From NCBI GenBank assembly GCA_964017155.1, contig OZ024867.1, forward strand, positions 16,378,262 to 16,442,261: a DNA stretch of 64,000 nt. The letters run 5' to 3'. Under the pieces are notes generated by a model. That model made no database searches, had not been told where the DNA came from, and worked only from the letters and a program-made list of their open reading frames with translations. Positions 14,285 to 28,300 of the stretch are shown here, one piece after another. A program made the position numbers and the translations under genes. Position 1 is the first letter of the stretch. Each line of letters opens with the position of its first letter. This DNA is from Oasisia sp. SBJ-2009 (Eukaryota > Annelida > Polychaeta > Sabellida > Siboglinidae).

Positions 14285-17014
14285 TGTAAGACTTGATGTG
14301 TAAGACTTGGTGTGTAAGACTTGATGTGTATGACTTGGTGTGTAAGACTTGGTGTGTAAGACATGGTGTGTTATACTTGATGTGTATGATTTGATGTGTA
14401 AGACATGGTATGTAAGACATGGTGTGTAAGACATGGTGTGTAAGACTTGGTATGTAAGACATTGTGTGTAAGACTTGGTGTGTAAGACATGGTGTGTAAG
14501 ACTTGGTGTGTAAGACTCGGTGGGTAAGACATGGTGTGTAAGACATGGTGTGTAAGACATGGTGTGTAAGACCTGGTGTGTAAGACATGGTGTGTAAGAC
14601 CTGGTGTGTAAGACTTGGTGTGTAAGACTTGATGTGTAAGACTTGATGTGTAAGACTTGGTGTGTAAGACTTGATGTGTAAGACTTGATGAGTAAGACTT
14701 GATATATCAGACTTGGTGTGTAAGACTTGGTGTGTAAGACATGGTGTGTTATACTTGATGTGTAAGATTTGATGTGTAAGACATGGTGTGTAAGACTTGG
14801 TGTGTAAGACAAGGTGTGTAATACTTGATGTGTAAGACTTGATGTGTACGACATGGTGTGTAAGCCCTGGTGTGTATGACATGGTGTGTAAGACATGGTG
14901 TGTAAGACCTGGTGGGTAAGACTTGGTGTGTAAGACTTGATGTGTAAGACTTGATGTGTAAGACTTGGTGGGTAAGACTTGGTGTGTAAGACTTGATGTG
15001 TAAGACTTGATGTGTAAGACTTGGTGTGTAAGACTTGATGTGTAAGACTTGATGAGTAAGACTTGATGTATAAGACTTGGTGTGTAAGACTTGGTGTGTA
15101 AGACATGGTGTGTTATACTTGATGTGTAAGATTTGATGTGTAAGACATGGTGTGTAAGACTTGGTGTGTAAGACATGGTGTGTAAGACTTGGTGTGTAAG
15201 ACATGGTGTGTAAGACATGGTGTGTAAGACTTGGTGTGTAACACATGGTGTGTAAGACATGGTGTGTAAGACATGGTGTGTAGGACATGGTGTGTAGGAC
15301 ATGGTGTGTAAGACTTGGTGTGTAAAACTTGGTGTGTAAGACATGGTGTGTAAGACCTGGTGTGTAAGACATGGTGTGTAAGACCTGGTGTGTAAGACAT
15401 GGTGAGTAAGACTTGATGTGTAAGACCTGGTGTATAAGACTTGATGTGTAAGACATGGTGTGTAATACTTGATGTGTAAGACTTGATGTGTAAGACTTGG
15501 TGGGTAAGACTTGGTGTGTAAGACTTGATGTGTAAGACTTGATATGTAAGACTTGGTGTGTAAGACTTGATGTGTAAGACTTGATGAGTAAGACTTGATG
15601 TATAAGACTTGGTGTGTAAGACTTGGTGTGTAAGACATGGTGTGTTATACTTGATGTGTAAGATTTGATGTGTAAGACATGGTGTGTAAGACTTGGTGTG
15701 TAAGACATGGTGTGTAAGACTTGGTGTGTAAGACATGGTGTGTAAGACATGGTGTGTAAGACTTGGTGTGTAACACATTGTGTGTAAGACATGGTGTATA
15801 AGACATGGTGTGTAAGACTTGGTGTGTAAGACTTGATGTGTAAGACTTGATGTGTAAGACTTGGTGAGTAAGACTTGGTGTGTAAGACTTGGTGTGTAAG
15901 ACAGGGTGTGAAAGACATGGTGTGTAAGACTTGGTGTGTAAGACATGGTGTGTAAGACTTGGTGTGTAAGACATGGTGTGTAAGACTTGGTGTGTAAGAC
16001 ATGGTGTGTAACACATGGTGTGTAAGACTTGGTGTGTAAGACATGGTGTGTAGGACATGGTGTGTAGGACATGGTGTGTAAGACTTGGTTTGTCAAACTT
16101 GGTGTGTAAGACATTGTGTGTAAGACCTGGTGTGTAAGACATGGTGTGTAAGACTTGATGTGTAAGACTTGATGTGTAAGACTTGATGTGTATGACTTGG
16201 TGTGTAAGACTTGGTGTGTAAGACATGGTGTGTAAGACTTGGTGTGTAAGACTCGGTGTGTAAGACATGGTGTGTAAGACATGGTGTGTAAGACATGGTG
16301 TGTAAGACCTGGTGTGTAAGACATGGTGTGTAAGACCTGGTGTGTGAGACTTGGTGTGTAAGACTTGATGTGTAAGACTTGATGTGTAAGACTTGGTGTA
16401 TAAGACTTGATGTGTAAGACTTGATGTGTAAGACTTGATGTGTATGACTTGGTGTGTAAGACTTGGTGTGTAAGACATGGTGTGTAAGACTTGGTGTGTA
16501 AGACTCGGTGTGTAAGACATGGTGTGTAAGACATGGTGTGTAAGACATGGTGTGTAAGACTAGGTGTGTAAGACATGGTGTGTAAGACATGGTGTGTAAG
16601 ACATGGTGTGTAAGACTAGGTGTGTAAGACATGGTGTGTAAGACATGGTGTGTAAGACTTGGTGTGTAACTCATGGTGTGTAAGACTTGGTGTGTAAGAC
16701 ATGGTGTGTAGGACATGGTGTGTAGGACTTGATTTGTAAGACTTGGTGTGTAAGACTTGATGTGTATGACTTGGTGTGTAAGACTTGGTGTGTAAGACAT
16801 GGTGTGTTATACTTGATGTGTATGATTTGATGTGTAAGACATGGTGTGTAAGACATGGTGTGTAAGACTTGATGTGTAAGACTTGGTGTGTAAGACTTGA
16901 TGTGTATGACTTGGTGTGTAAGACTTGGTGTGTAAGACATGGTGTGTTATACTTGATGTGTATGATTTGATGTGTAAGACATGGTATGTAAGACATGGTG
17001 TGTAAGACATGGTG
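14285..17014 (+). repeat. 2,730-bp tandem duplication, copy 1 (195 units)
   Basis: Landmarks at 14,371, 14,749, 15,113, 15,645, 16,093, 16,807 and 16,947 each recur exactly 2,730 bp downstream. The breakpoint near 17,015 shows as an extra TTATAC unit at 17,101, only 154 bp after the one at 16,947. One difference seen by eye is base 15,544, A here and G at 18,274. Breakpoints are accurate to a unit or two. Confidence 0.85.
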
Positions 17015-19744
17015 TGTAAGACTTGATGTGTAAGACTTGGTGTGTAAGACTTGATGTGTATGACTTGGTGTGTAAGACTTGGTGTGTAAGACATGGTGTG
17101 TTATACTTGATGTGTATGATTTGATGTGTAAGACATGGTATGTAAGACATGGTGTGTAAGACATGGTGTGTAAGACTTGGTATGTAAGACATTGTGTGTA
17201 AGACTTGGTGTGTAAGACATGGTGTGTAAGACTTGGTGTGTAAGACTCGGTGGGTAAGACATGGTGTGTAAGACATGGTGTGTAAGACATGGTGTGTAAG
17301 ACCTGGTGTGTAAGACATGGTGTGTAAGACCTGGTGTGTAAGACTTGGTGTGTAAGACTTGATGTGTAAGACTTGATGTGTAAGACTTGGTGTGTAAGAC
17401 TTGATGTGTAAGACTTGATGAGTAAGACTTGATATATCAGACTTGGTGTGTAAGACTTGGTGTGTAAGACATGGTGTGTTATACTTGATGTGTAAGATTT
17501 GATGTGTAAGACATGGTGTGTAAGACTTGGTGTGTAAGACAAGGTGTGTAATACTTGATGTGTAAGACTTGATGTGTACGACATGGTGTGTAAGCCCTGG
17601 TGTGTATGACATGGTGTGTAAGACATGGTGTGTAAGACCTGGTGGGTAAGACTTGGTGTGTAAGACTTGATGTGTAAGACTTGATGTGTAAGACTTGGTG
17701 GGTAAGACTTGGTGTGTAAGACTTGATGTGTAAGACTTGATGTGTAAGACTTGGTGTGTAAGACTTGATGTGTAAGACTTGATGAGTAAGACTTGATGTA
17801 TAAGACTTGGTGTGTAAGACTTGGTGTGTAAGACATGGTGTGTTATACTTGATGTGTAAGATTTGATGTGTAAGACATGGTGTGTAAGACTTGGTGTGTA
17901 AGACATGGTGTGTAAGACTTGGTGTGTAAGACATGGTGTGTAAGACATGGTGTGTAAGACTTGGTGTGTAACACATGGTGTGTAAGACATGGTGTGTAAG
18001 ACATGGTGTGTAGGACATGGTGTGTAGGACATGGTGTGTAAGACTTGGTGTGTAAAACTTGGTGTGTAAGACATGGTGTGTAAGACCTGGTGTGTAAGAC
18101 ATGGTGTGTAAGACCTGGTGTGTAAGACATGGTGAGTAAGACTTGATGTGTAAGACCTGGTGTATAAGACTTGATGTGTAAGACATGGTGTGTAATACTT
18201 GATGTGTAAGACTTGATGTGTAAGACTTGGTGGGTAAGACTTGGTGTGTAAGACTTGATGTGTAAGACTTGATGTGTAAGACTTGGTGTGTAAGACTTGA
18301 TGTGTAAGACTTGATGAGTAAGACTTGATGTATAAGACTTGGTGTGTAAGACTTGGTGTGTAAGACATGGTGTGTTATACTTGATGTGTAAGATTTGATG
18401 TGTAAGACATGGTGTGTAAGACTTGGTGTGTAAGACATGGTGTGTAAGACTTGGTGTGTAAGACATGGTGTGTAAGACATGGTGTGTAAGACTTGGTGTG
18501 TAACACATTGTGTGTAAGACATGGTGTATAAGACATGGTGTGTAAGACTTGGTGTGTAAGACTTGATGTGTAAGACTTGATGTGTAAGACTTGGTGAGTA
18601 AGACTTGGTGTGTAAGACTTGGTGTGTAAGACAGGGTGTGAAAGACATGGTGTGTAAGACTTGGTGTGTAAGACATGGTGTGTAAGACTTGGTGTGTAAG
18701 ACATGGTGTGTAAGACTTGGTGTGTAAGACATGGTGTGTAACACATGGTGTGTAAGACTTGGTGTGTAAGACATGGTGTGTAGGACATGGTGTGTAGGAC
18801 ATGGTGTGTAAGACTTGGTTTGTCAAACTTGGTGTGTAAGACATTGTGTGTAAGACCTGGTGTGTAAGACATGGTGTGTAAGACTTGATGTGTAAGACTT
18901 GATGTGTAAGACTTGATGTGTATGACTTGGTGTGTAAGACTTGGTGTGTAAGACATGGTGTGTAAGACTTGGTGTGTAAGACTCGGTGTGTAAGACATGG
19001 TGTGTAAGACATGGTGTGTAAGACATGGTGTGTAAGACCTGGTGTGTAAGACATGGTGTGTAAGACCTGGTGTGTGAGACTTGGTGTGTAAGACTTGATG
19101 TGTAAGACTTGATGTGTAAGACTTGGTGTATAAGACTTGATGTGTAAGACTTGATGTGTAAGACTTGATGTGTATGACTTGGTGTGTAAGACTTGGTGTG
19201 TAAGACATGGTGTGTAAGACTTGGTGTGTAAGACTCGGTGTGTAAGACATGGTGTGTAAGACATGGTGTGTAAGACATGGTGTGTAAGACTAGGTGTGTA
19301 AGACATGGTGTGTAAGACATGGTGTGTAAGACATGGTGTGTAAGACTAGGTGTGTAAGACATGGTGTGTAAGACATGGTGTGTAAGACTTGGTGTGTAAC
19401 TCATGGTGTGTAAGACTTGGTGTGTAAGACATGGTGTGTAGGACATGGTGTGTAGGACTTGATTTGTAAGACTTGGTGTGTAAGACTTGATGTGTATGAC
19501 TTGGTGTGTAAGACTTGGTGTGTAAGACATGGTGTGTTATACTTGATGTGTATGATTTGATGTGTAAGACATGGTGTGTAAGACATGGTGTGTAAGACTT
19601 GATGTGTAAGACTTGGTGTGTAAGACTTGATGTGTATGACTTGGTGTGTAAGACTTGGTGTGTAAGACATGGTGTGTTATACTTGATGTGTATGATTTGA
19701 TGTGTAAGACATGGTATGTAAGACATGGTGTGTAAGACATGGTG
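17015..19744 (+). repeat. 2,730-bp tandem duplication, copy 2 (195 units)
   Basis: This is the direct continuation of copy 1 with the same marker order and spacing. Homology ends near 19,744, where GGTATG and ACATTGTG units follow instead of the TTGATG unit found at the end of copy 1. Near-identity and abutting position mark it as a recent duplication, or else an assembly expansion. Confidence 0.85.
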
Positions 19745-20429
19745 TGTAAGACTTGGTATGTAAGACATTGTGTGTAAGACTTGGTGTGTAAGACTCGGTG
19801 TGTAAGACATGGTGTGTAAGACATGGTGTGTAAGACATGGTGTGTAAGACCTGGTGTGTAAGACATGGTGTGTAAGACCTGGTGTGTAAGACTTGGTGTG
19901 TAAGACTTGATGTGTAAGACTTGATGTGTAAGACTTGGTGTGTAAGACTTGATGTGTAAGACTTGATGAGTAAGACTTGATATATCAGACTTGGTGTGTA
20001 AGACTTGGTGTGTAAGACATGGTGTGTTATACTTGATGTGTAAGATTTGATGTGTAAGACTTGATGTGTATGACTTGGTGTGTAAGACTTGGTGTGTAAG
20101 ACATGGTGTGTTATACTTGATGTGTATGATTTGATGTGTAAGACATGGTGTGTAAGACATGGTGTGTAAGACTTGATGTGTAAGACTTGGTGTGTAAGAC
20201 TTGATGTGTATGACTTGGTGTGTAAGACTTGGTGTGTAAGACATGGTGTGTTATACTTGATGTGTATGATTTGATGTGTAAGACATGGTATGTAAGACAT
20301 GGTGTGTAAGACTTGGTGTGTAAGACATGGTGTGTAAGACTTGGTATGTAAGACATTGTGTGTAAGACTTGGTGTGTAAGACTTGGTGTGTAAGACTTGA
20401 TGTGTAAGACTTGATGTGTAAGACTTGGT

Positions 20430-23400
20430 GTGTAAGACTTGATGTGTAAGACTTGATGAGTAAGACTTGATGTATAAGACTTGGTGTGTAAGACTTGGTG
20501 TGTAAGACATGGTGTGTTATACTTGATGTGTAAGATTTGATGTGTAAGACATGGTGTGTAAGACTTGGTGTGTAAGACATGGTGTGTAAGACTTGGTGTG
20601 TAAGACATGGTGTGTAAGACATGGTGTGTAAGACTTGGTGTGTAACACATGGTGTGTAAGACATGGTGTGTAAGACATGGTGTGTAGGACATGGTGTGTA
20701 GGACATGGTGTGTAAGACTTGGTGTGTAAAACTTGGTGTGTAAGACATGGTGTGTAAGACCTGGTGTGTAAGACATGGTGTGTAAGACCTGGTGTGTAAG
20801 ACATGGTGTGTAAGACTTGATGTGTAAGACCTGGTGTATAAGACTTGATGTGTAAGACATGGTGTGTAATACTTGATGTGTAAGACTTGATCTGTACGAC
20901 ATGGTGTGTAAGCCCTGGTGTGTAAAACATGGTGTGTAAAACATGGTGTGTAAGACCTGGTGTGTAAGACATGGTGTGTAAGACTTGGTGTGTAAGACTT
21001 AGTGTGTAAGACATGGTGTTTAAGACATGGTGTGTAAGACATGGTGTGTAAGACTTGGTGTGAAAGACTTGATATGTAAGACTTGATGTGTAAGATTTGG
21101 TGTGTAAGACTTGGTGTGTAAAACATGGTGTGTAAGACATGGTGTGTAAGACTTGGTGTGAAAGACTTGGTGTGTAAGACTTGGTGTATAAGACATGGTG
21201 TGTAAGACTTGGTGTTTAAGACTTGGTGTGAAAGACTTGATGTGTAAGACTTGATGTGTAAGACTTGATGTGTAAGACTTGGTGAGTAAGACTTGGTGTG
21301 TAAGACTTGGTGTGTAAGACAGGGTGTGAAAGACATGGTGTGTAAGACTTGGTGTGTAAGACATGGTGTGTAAGACTTGGTGTGTAAGACATGGTGTGTA
21401 AGACTTGGTGTGTAAGACATGGTGTGTAACACATGGTGTGTAAGACTTGGTGTGTAAGACATGGTGTGTAGGACATGGTGTGTAGGACACGGTGTGTAAG
21501 ACTTGGTTTGTCAAACTTGGTGTGTAAGACATGGTGTGTAAGACCTGGTGTGTAAGACATGGTGTGTAAGACTTGATGTGTAAGACTTGATGTGTAAGAC
21601 TTGATGTGTATGACTTGGTGTGTAAGACTTGGTGTGTAAGACATGGTGTGTAAGACTTGGTGTGTAAGATTCGGTGTGTAAGACATGGTGTGTAAGACAT
21701 GGTGTGTAAGACATGGTGTGTAAGACCTGGTGTGTAAGACATGGTGTGTAAGACCTGGTGTGTGAGACTTGGTGTGTAAGACTTGATGTGTAAGACTTGA
21801 TGTGTAAGACTTGGTGTATAAGACTTGATGTGTAAGACTTGATGTGTAAGACTTGATGTGTATGACTTGGTGTGTAAGACTTGGTGTGTAAGACATGGTG
21901 TGTAAGACTTGGTGTGTAAGACTCGGTGTGTAAGACATGGTGTGTAAGACATGGTGTGTAAGACATGGTGTGTAAGCCCTGGTGTGTAAGACATGGTGTG
22001 TAAGACCTGGTGTGTAAGACATGGTGTGTAAGACATGGTGTGTAAGACTAGGTGTGTAAGACATGGTGTGTAAGACATGGTGTGTAAGACTTGGTGTGTA
22101 ACTCATGGTGTGTAAGACTTGGTGTGTAAGACATGGTGTGTAGGACATGGTGTGTAGGACTTGATTTGTAAGACTTGGTGTGTAAGACTTGATGTGTATG
22201 ACTTGGTGTGTAAGACTTGGTGTGTAAGACATGGTGTGTTATACTTGATGTGTATGATTTGATGTGTAAGACATGGTGTGTAAGACATGGTGTGTAAGAC
22301 TTGATGTGTAAGACTTGGTGTGTAAGACTTGATGTGTATGACTTGGTGTGTAAGACTTGGTGTGTAAGACATGGTGTGTTATACTTGATGTGTATGATTT
22401 GATGTGTAAGACATGGTATGTAAGACATGGTGTGTAAGACATGGTGTGTAAGACTTGGTATGTAAGACATTGTGTGTAAGACTTGGTGTGTAAGACATGG
22501 TGTGTAAGACTTGGTGTGTAAGACTCGGTGTGTAAGACATGGTGTGTAAGACATGGTGTGTAAGACATGGTGTGTAAGACCTGGTGTGTAAGACATGGTG
22601 TGTAAGACCTGGTGTGTAAGACTTGGTGTGTAAGACTTGATGTGTAAGACTTGATGTGTAAGACTTGGTGTGTAAGACATGGTGTGTAAGACTTGGTGTG
22701 TAAGATTCGGTGTGTAAGACATGGTGTGTAAGACATGGTGTGTAAGACATGGTGTGTAAGACCTGGTGTGTAAGACATGGTGTGTAAGACCTGGTGTGTG
22801 AGACTTGGTGTGTAAGACTTGATGTGTAAGACTTGATGTGTAAGACTTGATGTGTAAGACTTGGTGAGTAAGACTTGGTGTGTAAGACTTGGTGTGTAAG
22901 ACAGGGTGTGAAAGACATGGTGTGTAAGACTTGGTGTGTAAGACATGGTGTGTAAGACTTGGTGTGTAAGACATGGTGTGTAAGACTTGGTGTGTAAGAC
23001 ATGGTGTGTAACACATGGTGTGTAAGACTTGGTGTGTAAGACATGGTGTGTAGGACATGGTGTGTAGGACACGGTGTGTAAGACTTGGTTTGTCAAACTT
23101 GGTGTGTAAGACATGGTGTGTAAGACCTGGTGTGTAAGACATGGTGTGTAAGACTTGATGTGTAAGACTTGATGTGTAAGACTTGATGTGTATGACTTGG
23201 TGTGTAAGACTTGGTGTGTAAGACATGGTGTGTAAGACTTGGTGTGTAAGATTCGGTGTGTAAGACATGGTGTGTAAGACATGGTGTGTAAGACATGGTG
23301 TGTAAGACCTGGTGTGTAAGACATGGTGTGTAAGACCTGGTGTGTGAGACTTGGTGTGTAAGACTTGATGTGTAAGACTTGATGTGTAAGACTTGGTGTA

Positions 23401-25329
23401 TAAGACTTGATGTGTAAGACTTGATGTGTAAGACTTGATGTGTATGACTTGGTGTGTAAGACTTGGTGTGTAAGACATGGTGTGTAAGACTTGGTGTGTA
23501 AGACTCGGTGTGTAAGACATGGTGTGTAAGACATGGTGTGTAAGACATGGTGTGTAAGCCCTGGTGTGTAAGACATGGTGTGTAAGACCTGGTGTGTAAG
23601 ACATGGTGTGTAAGACATGGTGTGTAAGACTAGGTGTGTAAGACATGGTGTGTAAGACATGGTGTGTAAGACTTGGTGTGTAACTCATGGTGTGTAAGAC
23701 TTGGTGTGTAAGACATGGTGTGTAGGACATGGTGTGTAGGACTTGATTTGTAAGACTTGGTGTGTAAGACTTGATGTGTATGACTTGGTGTGTAAGACTT
23801 GGTGTGTAAGACATGGTGTGTTATACTTGATGTGTATGATTTGATGTGTAAGACATGGTGTGTAAGACATGGTGTGTAAGACTTGATGTGTAAGACTTGG
23901 TGTGTAAGACTTGATGTGTATGACTTGGTGTGTAAGACTTGGTGTGTAAGACATGGTGTGTTATACTTGATGTGTATGATTTGATGTGTAAGACATGGTA
24001 TGTAAGACATGGTGTGTAAGACATGGTGTGTAAGACTTGGTATGTAAGACATTGTGTGTAAGACTTGGTGTGTAAGACATGGTGTGTAAGACTTGGTGTG
24101 TAAGACTCGGTGTGTAAGACATGGTGTGTAAGACATGGTGTGTAAGACATGGTGTGTAAGACCTGGTGTGTAAGACATGGTGTGTAAGACCTGGTGTGTA
24201 AGACTTGGTGTGTAAGACTTGATGTGTAAGACTTGATGTGTAAGACTTGGTGTGTAAGACATGGTGTGTAAGACTTGGTGTGTAAGATTCGGTGTGTAAG
24301 ACATGGTGTGTAAGACATGGTGTGTAAGACATGGTGTGTAAGACCTGGTGTGTAAGACATGGTGTGTAAGACCTGGTGTGTGAGACTTGGTGTGTAAGAC
24401 TTGATGTGTAAGACTTGATGTGTAAGACTTGGTGTATAAGACTTGATGTGTAAGACTTGATGTGTAAGACTTGATGTGTATGACTTGGTGTGTAAGACTT
24501 GGTGTGTAAGACATGGTGTGTAAGACTTGGTGTGTAAGACTCGGTGTGTAAGACATGGTGTGTAAGACATGGTGTGTAAGACATGGTGTGTAAGCCCTGG
24601 TGTGTAAGACATGGTGTGTAAGACCTGGTGTGTAAGACATGGTGTGTAAGACATGGTGTGTAAGACTAGGTGTGTAAGACATGGTGTGTAAGACATGGTG
24701 TGTAAGACTTGGTGTGTAACTCATGGTGTGTAAGACTTGGTGTGTAAGACATGGTGTGTAGGACATGGTGTGTAGGACTTGATTTGTAAGACTTGGTGTG
24801 TAAGACTTGATGTGTATGACTTGGTGTGTAAGACTTGGTGTGTAAGACATGGTGTGTTATACTTGATGTGTATGATTTGATGTGTAAGACATGGTGTGTA
24901 AGACATGGTGTGTAAGACTTGATGTGTAAGACTTGGTGTGTAAGACTTGATGTGTATGACTTGGTGTGTAAGACTTGGTGTGTAAGACATGGTGTGTTAT
25001 ACTTGATGTGTATGATTTGATGTGTAAGACATGGTATGTAAGACATGGTGTGTAAGACATGGTGTGTAAGACTTGGTATGTAAGACATTGTGTGTAAGAC
25101 TTGGTGTGTAAGACATGGTGTGTAAGACTTGGTGTGTAAGACTCGGTGTGTAAGACATGGTGTGTAAGACATGGTGTGTAAGACATGGTGTGTAAGACCT
25201 GGTGTGTAAGACATGGTGTGTAAGACCTGGTGTGTAAGACTTGGTGTGTAAGACTTGATGTGTAAGACTTGATGTGTAAGACTTGGTGTGTAAGACTTGA
25301 TGTGTAAGACTTGATGAGTAAGACTTGGT
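20430..25329 (+). repeat. ~4.9-kb tandem duplication, copy 1 (350 units)
   Basis: It contains a higher-order block at 20,517-22,238 (123 units) plus nested shorter duplications of 1,582 bp (21,511/23,093, 22,239/23,821 and 22,379/23,961) and 1,036 bp (23,821/24,857). The whole is repeated at an offset of 4,900 bp, becoming 4,914 bp after one extra ATGG unit near 26,600 in the second copy. Base 20,892 is C here and G at 25,792. The junction at about 25,330 is visible as a repeated TGATGAGTAAG unit about 56 bp from its twin. Confidence 0.85.
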
Positions 25330-28300
25330 GTGTAAGACTTGATGTGTAAGACTTGATGAGTAAGACTTGATGTATAAGACTTGGTGTGTAAGACTTGGTG
25401 TGTAAGACATGGTGTGTTATACTTGATGTGTAAGATTTGATGTGTAAGACATGGTGTGTAAGACTTGGTGTGTAAGACATGGTGTGTAAGACTTGGTGTG
25501 TAAGACATGGTGTGTAAGACATGGTGTGTAAGACTTGGTGTGTAACACATGGTGTGTAAGACATGGTGTGTAAGACATGGTGTGTAGGACATGGTGTGTA
25601 GGACATGGTGTGTAAGACTTGGTGTGTAAAACTTGGTGTGTAAGACATGGTGTGTAAGACCTGGTGTGTAAGACATGGTGTGTAAGACCTGGTGTGTAAG
25701 ACATGGTGTGTAAGACTTGATGTGTAAGACCTGGTGTATAAGACTTGATGTGTAAGACATGGTGTGTAATACTTGATGTGTAAGACTTGATGTGTACGAC
25801 ATGGTGTGTAAGCCCTGGTGTGTAAAACATGGTGTGTAAAACATGGTGTGTAAGACCTGGTGTGTAAGACATGGTGTGTAAGACTTGGTGTGTAAGACTT
25901 AGTGTGTAAGACATGGTGTTTAAGACATGGTGTGTAAGACATGGTGTGTAAGACTTGGTGTGAAAGACTTGATATGTAAGACTTGATGTGTAAGATTTGG
26001 TGTGTAAGACTTGGTGTGTAAAACATGGTGTGTAAGACATGGTGTGTAAGACTTGGTGTGAAAGACTTGGTGTGTAAGACTTGGTGTATAAGACATGGTG
26101 TGTAAGACTTGGTGTTTAAGACTTGGTGTGAAAGACTTGATGTGTAAGACTTGATGTGTAAGACTTGATGTGTAAGACTTGGTGAGTAAGACTTGGTGTG
26201 TAAGACTTGGTGTGTAAGACAGGGTGTGAAAGACATGGTGTGTAAGACTTGGTGTGTAAGACATGGTGTGTAAGACTTGGTGTGTAAGACATGGTGTGTA
26301 AGACTTGGTGTGTAAGACATGGTGTGTAACACATGGTGTGTAAGACTTGGTGTGTAAGACATGGTGTGTAGGACATGGTGTGTAGGACACGGTGTGTAAG
26401 ACTTGGTTTGTCAAACTTGGTGTGTAAGACATGGTGTGTAAGACCTGGTGTGTAAGACATGGTGTGTAAGACTTGATGTGTAAGACTTGATGTGTAAGAC
26501 TTGATGTGTATGACTTGGTGTGTAAGACTTGGTGTGTAAGACATGGTGTGTAAGACTTGGTGTGTAAGATTCGGTGTGTAAGACATGGTGTGTAAGACAT
26601 GGTGTGTAAGACATGGTGTGTAAGACATGGTGTGTAAGACCTGGTGTGTAAGACATGGTGTGTAAGACCTGGTGTGTGAGACTTGGTGTGTAAGACTTGA
26701 TGTGTAAGACTTGATGTGTAAGACTTGGTGTATAAGACTTGATGTGTAAGACTTGATGTGTAAGACTTGATGTGTATGACTTGGTGTGTAAGACTTGGTG
26801 TGTAAGACATGGTGTGTAAGACTTGGTGTGTAAGACTCGGTGTGTAAGACATGGTGTGTAAGACATGGTGTGTAAGACATGGTGTGTAAGCCCTGGTGTG
26901 TAAGACATGGTGTGTAAGACCTGGTGTGTAAGACATGGTGTGTAAGACATGGTGTGTAAGACTAGGTGTGTAAGACATGGTGTGTAAGACATGGTGTGTA
27001 AGACTTGGTGTGTAACTCATGGTGTGTAAGACTTGGTGTGTAAGACATGGTGTGTAGGACATGGTGTGTAGGACTTGATTTGTAAGACTTGGTGTGTAAG
27101 ACTTGATGTGTATGACTTGGTGTGTAAGACTTGGTGTGTAAGACATGGTGTGTTATACTTGATGTGTATGATTTGATGTGTAAGACATGGTGTGTAAGAC
27201 ATGGTGTGTAAGACTTGATGTGTAAGACTTGGTGTGTAAGACTTGATGTGTATGACTTGGTGTGTAAGACTTGGTGTGTAAGACATGGTGTGTTATACTT
27301 GATGTGTATGATTTGATGTGTAAGACATGGTATGTAAGACATGGTGTGTAAGACATGGTGTGTAAGACTTGGTATGTAAGACATTGTGTGTAAGACTTGG
27401 TGTGTAAGACATGGTGTGTAAGACTTGGTGTGTAAGACTCGGTGTGTAAGACATGGTGTGTAAGACATGGTGTGTAAGACATGGTGTGTAAGACCTGGTG
27501 TGTAAGACATGGTGTGTAAGACCTGGTGTGTAAGACTTGGTGTGTAAGACTTGATGTGTAAGACTTGATGTGTAAGACTTGGTGTGTAAGACATGGTGTG
27601 TAAGACTTGGTGTGTAAGATTCGGTGTGTAAGACATGGTGTGTAAGACATGGTGTGTAAGACATGGTGTGTAAGACCTGGTGTGTAAGACATGGTGTGTA
27701 AGACCTGGTGTGTGAGACTTGGTGTGTAAGACTTGATGTGTAAGACTTGATGTGTAAGACTTGATGTGTAAGACTTGGTGAGTAAGACTTGGTGTGTAAG
27801 ACTTGGTGTGTAAGACAGGGTGTGAAAGACATGGTGTGTAAGACTTGGTGTGTAAGACATGGTGTGTAAGACTTGGTGTGTAAGACATGGTGTGTAAGAC
27901 TTGGTGTGTAAGACATGGTGTGTAACACATGGTGTGTAAGACTTGGTGTGTAAGACATGGTGTGTAGGACATGGTGTGTAGGACACGGTGTGTAAGACTT
28001 GGTTTGTCAAACTTGGTGTGTAAGACATGGTGTGTAAGACCTGGTGTGTAAGACATGGTGTGTAAGACTTGATGTGTAAGACTTGATGTGTAAGACTTGA
28101 TGTGTATGACTTGGTGTGTAAGACTTGGTGTGTAAGACATGGTGTGTAAGACTTGGTGTGTAAGATTCGGTGTGTAAGACATGGTGTGTAAGACATGGTG
28201 TGTAAGACATGGTGTGTAAGACCTGGTGTGTAAGACATGGTGTGTAAGACCTGGTGTGTGAGACTTGGTGTGTAAGACTTGATGTGTAAGACTTGATGTG

